A stretch of DNA of 64,000 bases from Cristatella mucedo (lineage: Eukaryota > Bryozoa > Phylactolaemata > Cristatellidae), in the NCBI GenBank assembly GCA_009760855.2, contig WPIO01000084.1, forward strand, positions 833,001 to 897,000, read 5' to 3'. This document shows positions 1 through 53,899 of the stretch, piece by piece. The stretch's first letter is position 1. Each line of letters begins with the position of its first letter. The notes beneath the pieces were generated by a model. It had not been told where the DNA came from and ran no database searches. It saw nothing but the letters and a program-made list of their open reading frames with translations. A program made the translations under genes and the position numbers.

Positions 1-133
1 CGCCCTGCTCGCCGAGAAGGAGCGTGAGCTCGAGCTGCTCCGCTCGTTTGCCGTGCAGCCGATGCAGCCGGCCACTTCCGGCTCAAAGCCGGGAGCTGCA
101 GCCGGAGGCGAAGGTGCGGCCGATGGCTCCGAG
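1..133 (+). CDS. GCC1: GCC1-like golgin, penultimate coding exon (5' truncated by window)
   Basis: Open from the first base in the frame whose first complete codon starts at 2. It reads ALLAEKERELELLRSF, a charged heptad-like coiled-coil stretch, then an Ala/Gly/Ser-rich spacer ending in DGSE. The exon closes in phase 0 at a GTAGGC donor (134-139), and the next exon opens in phase 0 at 267. GCC1/GCC88 golgins are long coiled-coil proteins of the trans-Golgi network; this piece would be the C-terminal end of the rod. The exons for the upstream part lie outside the window. The GCC1 assignment rests mainly on the GRIP domain in the next exon. Confidence 0.75.
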
Positions 134-266
134 GTAGGCTCGCGTTCCCAGGCGTTTGACGTTTATTTAGATGTGCGCGCTCGGCGCTGCCACTTCAGGC
201 CAACACAGTGCTGTGTGCAGTGCGTGCCTGAGTGGGCTCACCGGCCTGGCTGGTGGCTCTCTGCAG

Positions 267-875
267 GATGACGTCGATGGGAAGAGTGCAGCCACTTTCA
301 AGGAGCTGCTGCTGCTGAGAACGAACTCGACATCGTCCTCCTCGGACTATGCTGCCACTGCAGCACGAGGCAGCAGCGGAGGCGGCTTGCTGCAGCTGGA
401 CGAGGAGCAGGCGCGATGGCAGGGCGAGGTGGCCGCGCTGCAGAGGCAGAAGCGCGAGCTGGAGGCGCAGCTGCGCGAGCAGGCTCTGGCCGCCGCGGCA
501 CGCGAGCAGCAGTGCGACGACCTGGTCAATGCCCTCAAGGACGAGGTGCGTCGGCTGGACCGAAACGAGGCACGCCTCGAGCGCCTCGTCGGCGGCGGAT
601 GCAGCCGCTCACCGTCGCCGCAGGCCGCAGGGCCGGCGGCGCAGGCCGGCGAGAGGCACGAGGCGCGTGGCGCCGGTGTCAGCGACGACAGCCGAGGCGT
701 GGGCCTCGAGTATCTGAAGAACGTCGTGCTGAGCTTCATGACGAGCGCGCCCGGCGGCGGCCTGCGAGAGCACATGCTGCACGCCATCGCCACCGTGCTG
801 CACTTCAGCCCTCAGGAGCGGCAGCAGGCACTCGCCGCACTGACTTCGCACTCGCGCTGGTGGTCCAAAACCTGA
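267..875 (+). CDS. GCC1: GCC1-like golgin, terminal exon with GRIP domain
   Basis: Follows a good acceptor (CTCTCTGCAG at 257-266) and runs in one frame to TGA at 873-875, 202 codons. Order: Ser/Gly-rich linker, a Glu/Arg/Gln-rich coiled coil (about 420-590), a low-complexity spacer, then a GRIP domain at about 700-840 beginning LEYLKNVVLSFMTS and continuing through TVLHFSPQERQQAL. The tyrosine in LEYLKN is the residue that GRIP domains use to bind the Golgi GTPase Arl1 (family knowledge). The closing SRWWSKT resembles the Trp-Trp tail of vertebrate GCC1, which points to GCC1 rather than GOLGA1, GOLGA4 or GCC2. Expected role: tethering of endosome-to-TGN carriers at the trans-Golgi. Codons are very GC-rich. 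The gene is convergent with the EML gene. Confidence 0.88.
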   Translation, partial: DDVDGKSAATFKELLLLRTNSTSSSSDYAATAARGSSGGGLLQLDEEQARWQGEVAALQRQKRELEAQLREQALAAAAREQQCDDLVNALKDEVRRLDRNEARLERLVGGGCSRSPSPQAAGPAAQAGERHEARGAGVSDDSRGVGLEYLKNVVLSFMTSAPGGGLREHMLHAIATVLHFSPQERQQALAALTSHSRWWSKT

Positions 876-901
876 TCGAGTTAGAGCGAGTAGTGCAAGC
901 T

Positions 902-1025
<124 letters not shown>

Positions 1026-2484
1026 ACACTACACTGCTGTGCTCCAACGGGAGCAACTCCAACTCTCCGGGGGAGAGAGAGAGCAGCACCAGCACCTGCT
1101 TGACCGGAATGAACAAAAATGCACCAGCGCATCGAGATTTGTGGAATGCATCGTCTCTCGTCGGTCAGATGCGCTACGATCGGGCTGACAGGTCCAGCTG
1201 CTGCTGCTGCTGCTGGTCTGCGCAGAGCTCTCCGCCTTCTCTCTCTAAAGCATCCTTCATCCTTGGCAGCAGAGGCTTCGATCGTTCCAGTGCAGGGGCG
1301 ACCGATGAAACCTGGCGCTCGTGCGCACGCCCGGCCACTTCCCAGCTCCGAATTGCTGTCGGAAGGGGGCGGCAGAGTGGCAGATGCTCTCGCCGGATGT
1401 CGACTTTCCTTTGACGTGTGCCCTGCTATGCTCACTTCGAGTGCACTCGATTGTGGTGCGAGCGCTTGCCTGGCAGGCGTGGCGGCGGTCGCACGTCGGA
1501 CCGGGTGAGCAATCACGGTGGCGCGCACGTGCAACGACCGTGCTCATCCTTTAAGTGCAGCGCGCTCTAGGACTTGTTGCGCGCAGCTGATACCTTTGTA
1601 CTGCAAGCAGAGAGGTGCCATAGTGCTTCGGACATGTGGAGGGGCGCCGTGGCGACAGCAAATGTACTCGTGTCCACCCTTGTGCACTGCCCAATGGAAG
1701 CATGCCCCGATATTATCTGGAGAAGCAACAGTTCTCTTTCCTCCGAAATTTACCTGAGATCCGTCGGCAGGCTAGGGGTGAGTGGCCGACCTGTGAGCGC
1801 TACGTCCGTTGAAATGAATTCGTACCAGTCCTGGCGCGCAGGTGCACACGTCATGCACTGGATCCACTGCTAAATCAAATCACCACGATCTTTAACGGAA
1901 GTCACTAGTTCGTTCATGGACTGCTCTAGAACTAGCCATGTGCTCGGTTATACACTACTCACACTTGGCTTATTAAGCAGGTAGTTGGTTATTAAGTTAG
2001 CGTGTCGATCTGCAACGGCTCTTAGTTTGACAGGTGCCTAAAAGGCAGCACTGCACCTATTACTGCCAACCTGCTCTGCACGGGCAACCCAAAATTGAAA
2101 GGGGAGAATTTCCAACCTTCGATTGCCGTGCCGACCGTCTCACTAACGAAATTATGGCGAGGCTTACTGTGAGTTTCGTGCATTTAATTTTTGCACATGG
2201 AACGCCAAGCTCTTCGAAGTGAACAGGTGGTTTTTTGCTGGTAGGCTATAGCAGCGCCTACTCTAGAAACATACAGCACTGTGATATTCCACTGCTTTCT
2301 TTTGCTCTATGCAGTTCCACGGTCAGCAGTACTAGAGTTACAATACGTTCTTATTAAGCAGTGCATCACTGATCACCAGTGCTTAGCCGAAACTTGAGCC
2401 TCAGGTGTTAGCGATCGAAAGGTCGAGTTTCGAAGACGATTCTATGTACCGTTCTGCCGCCTTTGTCCAGCTATCTGCTGTTGG

Positions 2485-2575
2485 CTTGCCCCTCGGTCTT
2501 AGCCTGGTGGTTAAGTGCTCATACTTCACGACCCAGTTTGTAGGTTCGAGTCCTAAATCACGAAATATTTCATTG
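2485..2575 (+). mobile_element. Decayed tRNA-derived SINE head
   Basis: Carries an A-box-like segment (TTAGCCTGGTGGTTAAGTGC) and a B-box-like GGTTCGAGTCC about 40 nt later, the internal RNA polymerase III promoter arrangement seen in the other SINEs here. The 3' tail is not recognisable. The body combines features of families A and B. Confidence 0.55.
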
Positions 2576-3072
2576 CCGACGACAAGCGGGTCAGAGCTGC
2601 CATGCAAATGAGCCTTTCTATTCAGCCAACCTTTACTTTTGCCTAAGATTTTAGATGACAGCTTCTCTGGCTCCCCCACTCCCGCCCAGCTGCTAAAGAG
2701 ACATGTGGACTGTAATGTCACGAAAGACCTACGTTCACAGGCAGTGAGTTGATGAAGGCGTTCAGAAATAGAAAAGGATGGTAGAAAAGGATATAGCACA
2801 AGGGGGCATGCCGGCTGTAGTAAGTACGAAGCAGCATCGGAAGCAGAACAAGCGACTGGGAAACCGCCCAGGCAGGTCAGATCTGCCGGGTCACCTCTCG
2901 CCTCGGTAGTTTAGTGTCGTCACGCTGTTGCCTGGGCTCTAAGTGAACGACTGGCATGAGGGTTATGAGAAGTCTGCTCAGTGGGGGGGGGGGCGACTTC
3001 GGATACTTTTAAGTGCCATAACCGATGCGACACGCTGCTCACTTGCAAAGAAATGAGGTTTTATATGTAACA

Positions 3073-3078
3073 TTTATT
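3073..3078 (-). promoter_or_regulatory. Candidate poly(A) signal of the EML gene
   Basis: TTTATT on the plus strand reads AATAAA on the minus strand, about 450 nt after the EML stop codon. It is the nearest canonical hexamer I noticed downstream of the gene; use is inferred. Confidence 0.4.
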
Positions 3079-3527
3079 TCACTACATCGAATTTCCTAAC
3101 AACCATCTCATAAGTGCCTGTCACACAAAACAGCAATCCGAGTCTCAAAAAAGAAAGTTTGAATGTGTATGCATATCATGTGATTCGCTGGTGCCAAAAA
3201 CAACTGCACCCTTCTGCAGGATTCACGAACACCACAACAAATCGATAACAATGAGCAGCAGCGACCTAACATAATGATGCATGACAGAGATAGCCATGTC
3301 GCGATAGCCTCAAGCCGAAGAGGGAAGCCCTGTGACGTGACAAAGTGCAGCCAGTGCTACTATGCTGCAATCACGGAATACCTGGAAGCCAGGCTATGGA
3401 CAGCAGCTTTGGATGTGTAGATAAAAAAGAAAGCATCGGCCACCACCGACCGGATGCTGCTAGCTTCTGCTGCGATGCACGTCGGGACACGTGCATTGCA
3501 CATTCCAGAACGTGTGCCAAGCTGCTC

Positions 3528-46325
<42,798 letters not shown>

Positions 46326-47187
46326 CGGTTGTCGTACGCGTGTCGAGAACGCGCGCCTGGCGCGCAGCCTGGCTGGAGCACACCGGTGGCGGCGACGCCG
46401 AACCGCGCGAGAAAAACCCAGCCGGCAGCGACGACGAGGAGCCGCGTGACGTCAGCACGAGACGGCTGCAGAGAACGCAGCCACCTCCGCCCCCTCATTA
46501 GGCAACCGCTCAGGTGTTGTATCCGCGGCCCGGCGCGCAGTTCCGCTGGCATCCCGCACCGGCGTCGGCGCAGCGTCGCCGTCAGCACCGTCGGCGCAGC
46601 TTCGACGGCTCGAGCTGTCGAGAAGTACGCGGGATGCTGGCCGAGCGCAGTTGCGGATATTCGCGCGACGCGCGCCCCCCCTAGTCGATGCCTGCACAAT
46701 GTCTTAGTGGAAGCTCGAGACACCCGAACGGATCCGTCGTCGTTCGAGACGCTAACGCAGTTTATCCTGAGCAGCGCTCCCTGGGCTGCGAGCTCTGTGA
46801 CTTGGACCAGCGATTCCGCGGCGGCGGCGGCGCGTTCAGTGAACCACGACTGCCGTGCTTTCTGCCGCGCGAGGCGCGGACATGCGGCGTTCTCGAAGGG
46901 AAATGAGTTTGTGCGAAGAGGGGAAGAGCGCGCGTGCGCGCCAACTCACCATCCGTGGCGCGTCTGCAGTACTTGTGCGGCGCGTCTCGTGTCTCAGAAC
47001 TTGAAGTCTCGGCTACTAGACAGCGGCCGGGCATCGATAGCGGAACAGGAAACAATGGTCGGCGAAGTGCTCCGTCTGCGCTCCGTCGGTTATTTTTCAG
47101 AACGATCGGAGATCCCCATGCCGTTGACTTGCGATCCGAGTTAGCTGCAGCAGTTGAAACACTTTTGTATGTCTGTCTTGAAGACGT

Positions 47188-47505
47188 TACCGTATTTTTA
47201 CGAGTATAAGTCGCACCCAAGTATGAGTTGCACATTAAATTTATGGACAGTATTTTCGTAAGTGCTTATTGAAAAATATTATTACTGAATATATCGCTCA
47301 TCTAAGTTTGCTCTAATCATCAGTTAGCAAGAAACTTGTCATCAGTATCACTGCTAACATCTTTATAGTCTTCCGCAACATTGTATATGTCTGAATCGTC
47401 ACTTTGCACGTATGCAGCGGCTGACACTGACTTGCAGCGTATGCAGGTTTATTTTATTTTTTTGAATTAGAAAAAAGTGTGGCTTATACTCGCAAAAATA
47501 CGGTA
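47188..47505. mobile_element. MITE with about 30-bp terminal inverted repeats
   Basis: Left end TACCGTATTTTTACGAGTAT then AAGTCGCACC. The right end, reverse complemented, is TACCGTATTTTTGCGAGTAT then AAGCCACACT: 27 of 30 match. Internal sequence is AT-rich without a frame. GTCTTGAAG left of it and GTCTTGGAG right of it could be a decayed target duplication but are not flush with the ends. It belongs to a widespread type of MITE whose ends contain ATAAGTCGCACC; superfamily not assigned. Confidence 0.85.
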
Positions 47506-47697
47506 GGTCTTGGAGGTCGACCATCGTTGAAATCGACAGTGAAACGGAATCGCTCGAGGTGTGAGAAATTAGAATTGGTATCAGGAAGTGACACATCTGA
47601 TCAGTGGTTCGTGGCGAGATCTTGATGCTTGGAATCTATATGTCACCTTTGATCTACCAAGCTGACTTCGAAAATGCTTTACATAAATAAATATGAA

Positions 47698-47795
47698 TAT
47701 AATCCATTTTATAGCGCCTTACGAGAACTTAATCTCTATTCAGGCGCTTTATATATGCCACACGGCTCGAGCACACAACCTCGGTCATCAAATAC
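47698..47795 (-). mobile_element. SINE family A, reverse orientation
   Basis: TATAGCGCCTTACGAGAACT, ATCTCTATTCAGGCGCTTTA, CACGGCTCGAGCACACAACC and TCGGTCA. Head incomplete. Confidence 0.75.
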
Positions 47796-47949
47796 ATTCA
47801 CCATGAACTAAGGTCGTTAATGGCGAGCAACTTAACCAGCGTTGCAATTCAGACGGTCGCAACGTTAGTTCTGGAATTGCTGCGTTTACCACAACGTCAG
47901 CTAGGGATCTAGAAAGACCGCACCGGTAGTGTCTAAGCTGGTCGACCAC

Positions 47950-48085
47950 AGGTTTCGTCTCGTGGGTAAGGTTCTCCTGACCAAGGTCTGGCTGAGGTCG
48001 TGGGCTCGAGCCCCTAGGCATATGTGAAGCGCCTGAATAGAGATTAAGTTCTCCCTTTGCGCTATTCAAATTAATTATATTATAT
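47950..48085 (+). mobile_element. tRNA-derived SINE, family A
   Basis: GGTTTCGTCTCGTGGGTAAG, GACCAAGGTCTGGCTGAGGT, B-box GGGCTCGAGCCCC, GAAGCGCCTGAATAGAGATT and ATTAATTATATT. Opposite orientation to the copy at 47698, 150 nt away. Confidence 0.82.
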
Positions 48086-48154
48086 TTAAATGGCTTGAAG
48101 AAATGTTGTTCACCCTCTTAGTCCTAAATATAGCCCGCTACCTGGCTGATCATT

Positions 48155-48312
48155 TGCCCCAGGGTCTCAGCCTAGCGATAAGGTGCTCGCTCTTCACGAC
48201 CCAGGTTGTGAGTTCGAGTCCTGAAATGGGTGATCCTGTATTTCCCCCTGCAAGCGGTGGTGATAGCCATTAAGGCTCTTCTGTCGCAATATAAATGAGG
48301 CTGTTAAATCAG
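48155..48312 (+). mobile_element. tRNA-derived SINE, family B
   Basis: TGCCCCAGGGTCTCAGCCTA, GCTCTTCACGACCCAGGTTG, B-box GAGTTCGAGTCC, GGGTGATCCTGTATT, GCAAGCGGTGGTGATAGCC and GCTGTTAAATCAG end. The most complete family B copy. Confidence 0.88.
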
Positions 48313-48929
48313 GTCACCTTTATACACTATCTATCTATCGTCAAATCCATTAAATGTAGTATGTGTTCGTCTAGCAAAAGCTACCTGTTTCCCCACCTAC
48401 GATTCGTCGCCACTAGGTTTTCTATTGCGTATGACTTCGAAGCCTCTGTTTTAGCCATCCTTCGTCGTTGCGTCGTTTGATGATTGCTCCACTTGACTGC
48501 TCCGCTAATTTGAGTAAAGTCGTCGCTCATTTGGCGCTGTTAATCAGTTGCAGACTTTACCGAGATAAGTCAATTTGGGTGAAGTTGGACTTTTTATTTA
48601 TAAATCGAATATTTTCGTACTTAGAGCATAGAAAACCTGTTCACGACCCTGTAAATACGGTTCTTAACAATATTAGAGGCCTCTGGACGTAAAATTAAGT
48701 TCCTTTAGTATAATTTAGTTCCTTTAGTCACAATTACACTCGTATTAACCCAATATATTAGACAAAATAGGAGAAAATAAGGCATATAACACTTTATAAG
48801 TATACTATTATTCTTGTACATTTAGGACCTAGGCTTTCATGTTTTTGCAGATGTATATACACACCGGTTTAGATTCTTTTAGTTGCTTTGCAAGCATGTA
48901 CTGCTGTCTGTCGCCCTCTGATGGCAGCA

Positions 48930-49680
48930 AAAGCTCTCAAATTGAATGCTGATAGAGTTATCCTAATATTTATAGGAGACCTATTGTCGTTAACAAGCTG
49001 GGAAGCTCAACCATTAATATTGGCCCTGCCAGAATATTTTCTTTTATAGCATTTGCACGGAATCCGGTTGTCCTTTTCCAAAATCATTTTTCACTACACG
49101 ACCACATCAGTTCCACAGTAAAGTCTGCCAACTTTCATTGACTCAACATCGACGAATGGGATTTTCTTAGATAAGGATTTACAGTCGACCTGGTCCATGC
49201 ATTTCCGGCATCCCGTCGACACTTCAGTAACTCGCGCCTAACGATCTTCTTGCCTATGAAATAAGACGCTTACAATTGGTTCAAAACTCCGCGGCTCGGC
49301 TATTCTGCAGTGAATGACGCCGTCAGACATCTTCAGTCTGACCATTGCTGGCTCCGTATCGACTTCAGTGTTCTATCATACACTTTTACGTCCCTTGTTA
49401 TCTTGCTAGGCCGATCCATCGGAAATACTTCGTAAACAGGTTTCCAGTCGCACCACCCACCCATCAGGCTCCGCCCCTTTAATTGTGCTCCTAACGAACC
49501 TCGAATCTTGCGATGCCGTACAGTTCCTACGCTTCCACAGCCTCGGTCTCTCACCTGACTGTCATCTCGACATCCCCTGACTCGGCAACTTTTTAAAAGG
49601 AGCTAAAACTCACCCCATTCTTCACAGCCTGTGCTTCGTCCGTGTGAATTGACCTTTGTGCGGTTGAGCTTGCAAGTCAT
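48930..49680 (+). mobile_element. Decayed L2-like LINE
   Basis: Fragments in order: AGCTGGGAAGCTCAACCATT, GGCCCTGCCAGAATATTTTC, CACGACCACATCAGTTCCAC, GGTCCATGCATTTCCGGCAT, AAAACTCCGCGGCTCGGCTA, CAGTTCCTACGCTTCCACAG. They match in sequence the C-terminal half of the RT frame of the better copies, but with many indels. Confidence 0.72.
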
Positions 49681-49972
49681 CTGATAGGAGATGGCATGAA
49701 GAAGTTGCTGTGAGACAGGACAAGTGTTAAGTAAAAATCTGATGAGGGTTGAAAACTTTTCCGACTTCAGAGCTTCCCCTGAACCGTCTCGGACGCAACG
49801 GTCGAATAACCCTAGATTTTTTGTTTCCGATACACTTGTATTAGGCCTGCGGCCCCTGTCCTATAGAAAAGTATTCCGCACTCTAGGCACAATTAGGCGA
49901 ATGCAGTAAGTTGCATTGTTGTGCTGAGCTCTTCTAGAATTTGATCATTCATTCGCATATTGATCGTGCTTC

Positions 49973-49974
<2 letters not shown>

Positions 49975-50061
<87 letters not shown>
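49975..50061 (+). repeat. (CT)n microsatellite
   Basis: About 43 CT units. Confidence 0.97.
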
Positions 50062-50063
<2 letters not shown>

Positions 50064-50094
50064 GGTTCTTAGTAGGCTTTGTGACTGTCGGCTG

Positions 50095-50225
50095 TCCTGG
50101 TTTGGCCCAGAGGTAAGGTGTTCGCCTTTGGCGACCGCTGTTGCCGATTCGAGCCCTGTGACGTATGTGAAGCATCTCAATAAAGATTAAGCACTCTTTG
50201 GGCTCGATACATGTGAATACATAAT
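50095..50225 (+). mobile_element. tRNA-derived SINE, family A, diverged
   Basis: CCTGGTTTGGCCCAGAGGTA, GGTGTTCGCC, B-box GATTCGAGCCC, then GAAGCATCTCAATAAAGATT and CATGTGAATACAT. Confidence 0.78.
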
Positions 50226-50299
50226 TCTTTTCATCGGCCCGCCGTCGAGCTGCAACCTCTGGAGTCCTTATCCGAGCTGAGGTCGCCTCCTACTCTACA

Positions 50300-51420
50300 A
50301 CGTGGATCCCAAAGTAAACGATTTTCTTGCGTCAGGAGGCGAAAGCTTACCAGTGAATGTTATAGGGCAAGCTGGATATCCGAGCGAAGGCACGCGAAGT
50401 CGTTGGGCCCCTTTGTTGGAGCGGCCGAAGACACAAAAATAGTAAGTTGCGTAGTTACGGCCAATATCAATCACCTGTGGGCAATCTGCTCGACCGCCAA
50501 TCGGGAGCGTGTCCTAGGTTCTGAGCTACAGCCGGGGGTTGCCGTCGTTGGGCGCGGCTAGGTGGGCGAACTAGCACTGATTTAGCATCGCGCCGAGCAA
50601 CTGTGACTCATCCAACGCAGAATCGCGTCCGTTCACTTCTACATCTCCCACTCAATCGCTGAGGGTTTGCTGGAATGCAGCATATCAATATATCAATGGA
50701 GTCCCGCGATAGCACACCTCGGCCGTACTCACGGGATCCCTAACGGTGCGAACGCTCGTCCCATTAAGTTTCGAATTCGAGCGATAGCGGCGATTTACAG
50801 TGTCAACAGCATTTGAGCAGCATTGTCTTTGGTACCGGCTCTGTTAGCCAACGACTTCCCACCCCTCCGCGAGTCCTCCAGAAAGAATGGCATGCGTTGA
50901 GATATCGCCGACGTAGCAATGCACGCCGCCCTCTCGATCCTTACGCACCGATTTCTCCGATAAACTGCGCCGGCAGTAGTGCGGACCATCTGCATCTTCG
51001 ACCTGCGCACGAGCAAGACAAATCTGCCGCCAGCTCTGTTCAGCGCTAAATACTAGCGCCCAGCGGTGCAGGAGCAATAGCTCACTTGAGCGGACGTGAC
51101 GCAGCATGATGTCCTGAGGCGAGCGCAAAGCGGGCGCACGAGTGCGCCGAGGAAGCGTGGCCGAATTTCCAGTCCGGGCCCGTCCGAATCGGAAGGTCAG
51201 CCGCGAGCGCGCTGCATAGGCCGCTTCCGGCACGCGCGCCGCATCGATTTCGCGCGCCTCGTCGGCGGTGCGCGATCGTCAGCTTTCTTACTGCCGCCAA
51301 TGGCCGCTGGCAATTCGACGCCAGCAGAGCTGCTAACGCATATATTCATGTATTCATATAAGCGGCTACCTGTATATACCGGGCGTACATGCGCGTGCAT
51401 TCAGGCTAATGCTGCATGAG
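50300..51420. other. CpG-rich patch without a recognised gene
   Basis: Raised GC and CpG (for example CGAGCGCGCTGC, GGCACGCGCGCC near 51200-51240) and open frames up to 129 codons on the minus strand. Could be a promoter or first exon of an unseen gene, or compositional. I recognise no protein in either strand. Confidence 0.35.
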
Positions 51421-51862
51421 CATGTGTATGCAGGTGCAGGAAATGCACGCAGGCTGCACTTGCCTCTTCTCACGGAGCGCGCCTGTGCCAGCCGCTCACA
51501 CTTATGCTAATTACCCTTACCGAAATAGGCAGGTAGCAACCGCGAGCTCTCGCCTGGCTGGTTCTTTGCTAGCGTCCCATGAACCGCTGAGAGGATCGCC
51601 ACTCCTACTGTTACTGCAGACCCGCACGAAGTGGGCAGCCCGACTTGACGACGGTGGCAACAAGCTCGGATTCGACGGCAGCCCACTGCTGAAAAATCGT
51701 TTTTCAAGCGGCTTGTTTATCTTCTGCACACCTCGTGGTTCAATGGCGAGGCTCCCTCCTACTTACCCACCCAGCCAGATTAAAGACCTACAGTGGCGCA
51801 GGGCTTTTCGGGTCCTCTGAGTTACAGTTAGCAACATCTAGGCGTATCTGGGAGGGAGGGAG

Positions 51863-52036
<174 letters not shown>

Positions 52037-52087
52037 GTCTTAACTATCGCGCCTCGGAACATAACAGAAATGCCCAAGTCATCGATG

Positions 52088-52170
52088 GCCTTTGCAGCAA
52101 ATGTAAAACGCCTAGAAAGAGATTGAGCTCTCTGATGGTGCTTTATTAAGTGTATTATTATTGTTATTAT
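52088..52170 (+). mobile_element. L2-like LINE 3' tail
   Basis: TTTGCAGCAAATGTAAAACG, CTAGAAAGAGATTGAGCTCT, TGATGGTGCTTTATTAAGTG and ATT units. It begins 50 nt after the (GA)n tract. Confidence 0.78.
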
Positions 52171-53302
52171 GGCCAATTTAAATAATTCCGAAACAAATAC
52201 ACATTAAAAATAGAAATAATTAGTGCCAAAAATACAGTTTCTGGGTCGTATTTTTTAACTTGACCCCCGCTCCAGCTCGTAGGTGCTTACGGGCAATGGC
52301 GGCGCCAGTAGTAGCAGGGCGACATTTGCCACCCACCCGTCTGCAGCGGGAAGCGACCTCCCCTATTCCTACGGCACCCAGCATCACCAACGACAAAACT
52401 ATGACATAATTCTACTCGACGAGCCACCCGCCGAGTTAGTTTTGAGTAAACGCCACGCTTTTGCACTACAGATTTTCACCAATTGCGGTTCTAGGGCCGT
52501 CTCCATCAAAATCTTTCGGGTCTTGCCCCCCCCCCCGCAAAAGCAGTTTTGCTGGTCTTGCCTCCCCGAATAAAAATTCTGGCTCAGCCACTGCTTACGG
52601 GCTCCTCGGTTACCGGGGAACTCTCCAGATCCGCTACCGGTTGCTCTAATCGATTGACGGTGAAGAATGAACGAAACAGTGAGAATTGAAGTGACTGCAG
52701 GAATTCAGGCTCGGTTGCGTCTGTCCAATGCACTCTCAGTTTCCTCCACTCAAACTTGGATCGAGGCCGAGGAGGCCATGCGGCATCTACACGAACGCGT
52801 TTGTTCAAGGACGGCTGCGTATTGCCTGGCGCCCTTGTCGTTTGTTTAATCCCCACCTCTCGGAAGGAATCCCATCCGCTACGCGGCCATCGACCAAAGT
52901 TTTGATCGCTAATCCCTCAGAACCACAAATCTCTTGCACGGATGAGAGGCTCGTATGTGTCGGCTGCGCCCCCATGCGCACATACGGGTATAGTCTTTCA
53001 AGAAAAGACGGGTGTTACCAGAAAAAGCTACGCGCTTGTCGCAACTGCTGTTTGATCGATTTCCAGCTGTGATTTATTATATTTGACAGCGCAGATACAT
53101 CCGGCATGACGAGACGCTGTTTAAGAAATTATTCGAAGGAAAGAGGAAGCTTGAAAGCCGTACCCTGACTATGAGCTCTTTCAGCATTCAACTTGTGTAG
53201 GAAAACTTTGATCGGGGCAGTCAGGGTAAAGGACGCTACAGTGAATAGATAGGGCTTGTGCGTATCAAGCTAGAGGAGAAGAACTTCGTTCAAACTCCAA
53301 CT

Positions 53303-53373
53303 CTCTCTGTCCTTCTCTTCTCTCTCTCTCTCTCTCTCTTCCCTCCTCTCCTTCCCCCCTCTCTCTCTCTCTC
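53303..53373 (+). repeat. Imperfect (CT)n/pyrimidine tract
   Basis: CT units broken by TCC and CCC blocks. Confidence 0.85.
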
Positions 53374-53899
53374 TCATACCCAGGTGAATTATGCCGCACC
53401 CTAACCATCCACCCATTCTTAGCTAGACTGGGCAGGCTAAGATCCGCTTCGGTTGTGAACTCCAACCTTAGTCTCTTCTAAGATTTTCATCGCGTCTATG
53501 CACGGACTTGCGTACGTAGTGAAGCCTCGGCACTCGTTCAAATAGATGCCACTTGCGCCGTCGTGTCTAACGTACGGACATACTGCTATCTATTTATGGG
53601 ACGATACATTGTATAGTACTATTATATTGGGTGCCGTAACAATATCAATATATTTTGTTGTCCAAATGAACAATAATTATACTACTGCAATAGTTAGGGA
53701 GCAGTTTAGTTTTTAAGTCTTACGTTTTAACAGCACTTCCAGAGTTCCGAGTCGGACCGGTGTGGATCGCGGACTGCGTAAATCTGTACGGCATGTTTAG
53801 TAGGCACAATTTTATAACTTTTACTTCGATGACACTGACGATATACGGTATTGTTTGCAATTGCAACAGTATTTTTATTGATTGCTATGGTATTATAAA

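Noticed and set aside
2401-2799. 132-codon minus-strand frame
   Set aside because: It runs antisense through a tRNA-like SINE head and shows no family motif; the EML C-terminus is complete upstream of it.
52283-53072. Overlapping 96- to 114-codon plus-strand frames
   Set aside because: No motif, compositionally ordinary, and a poly-C run lies inside; treated as chance.
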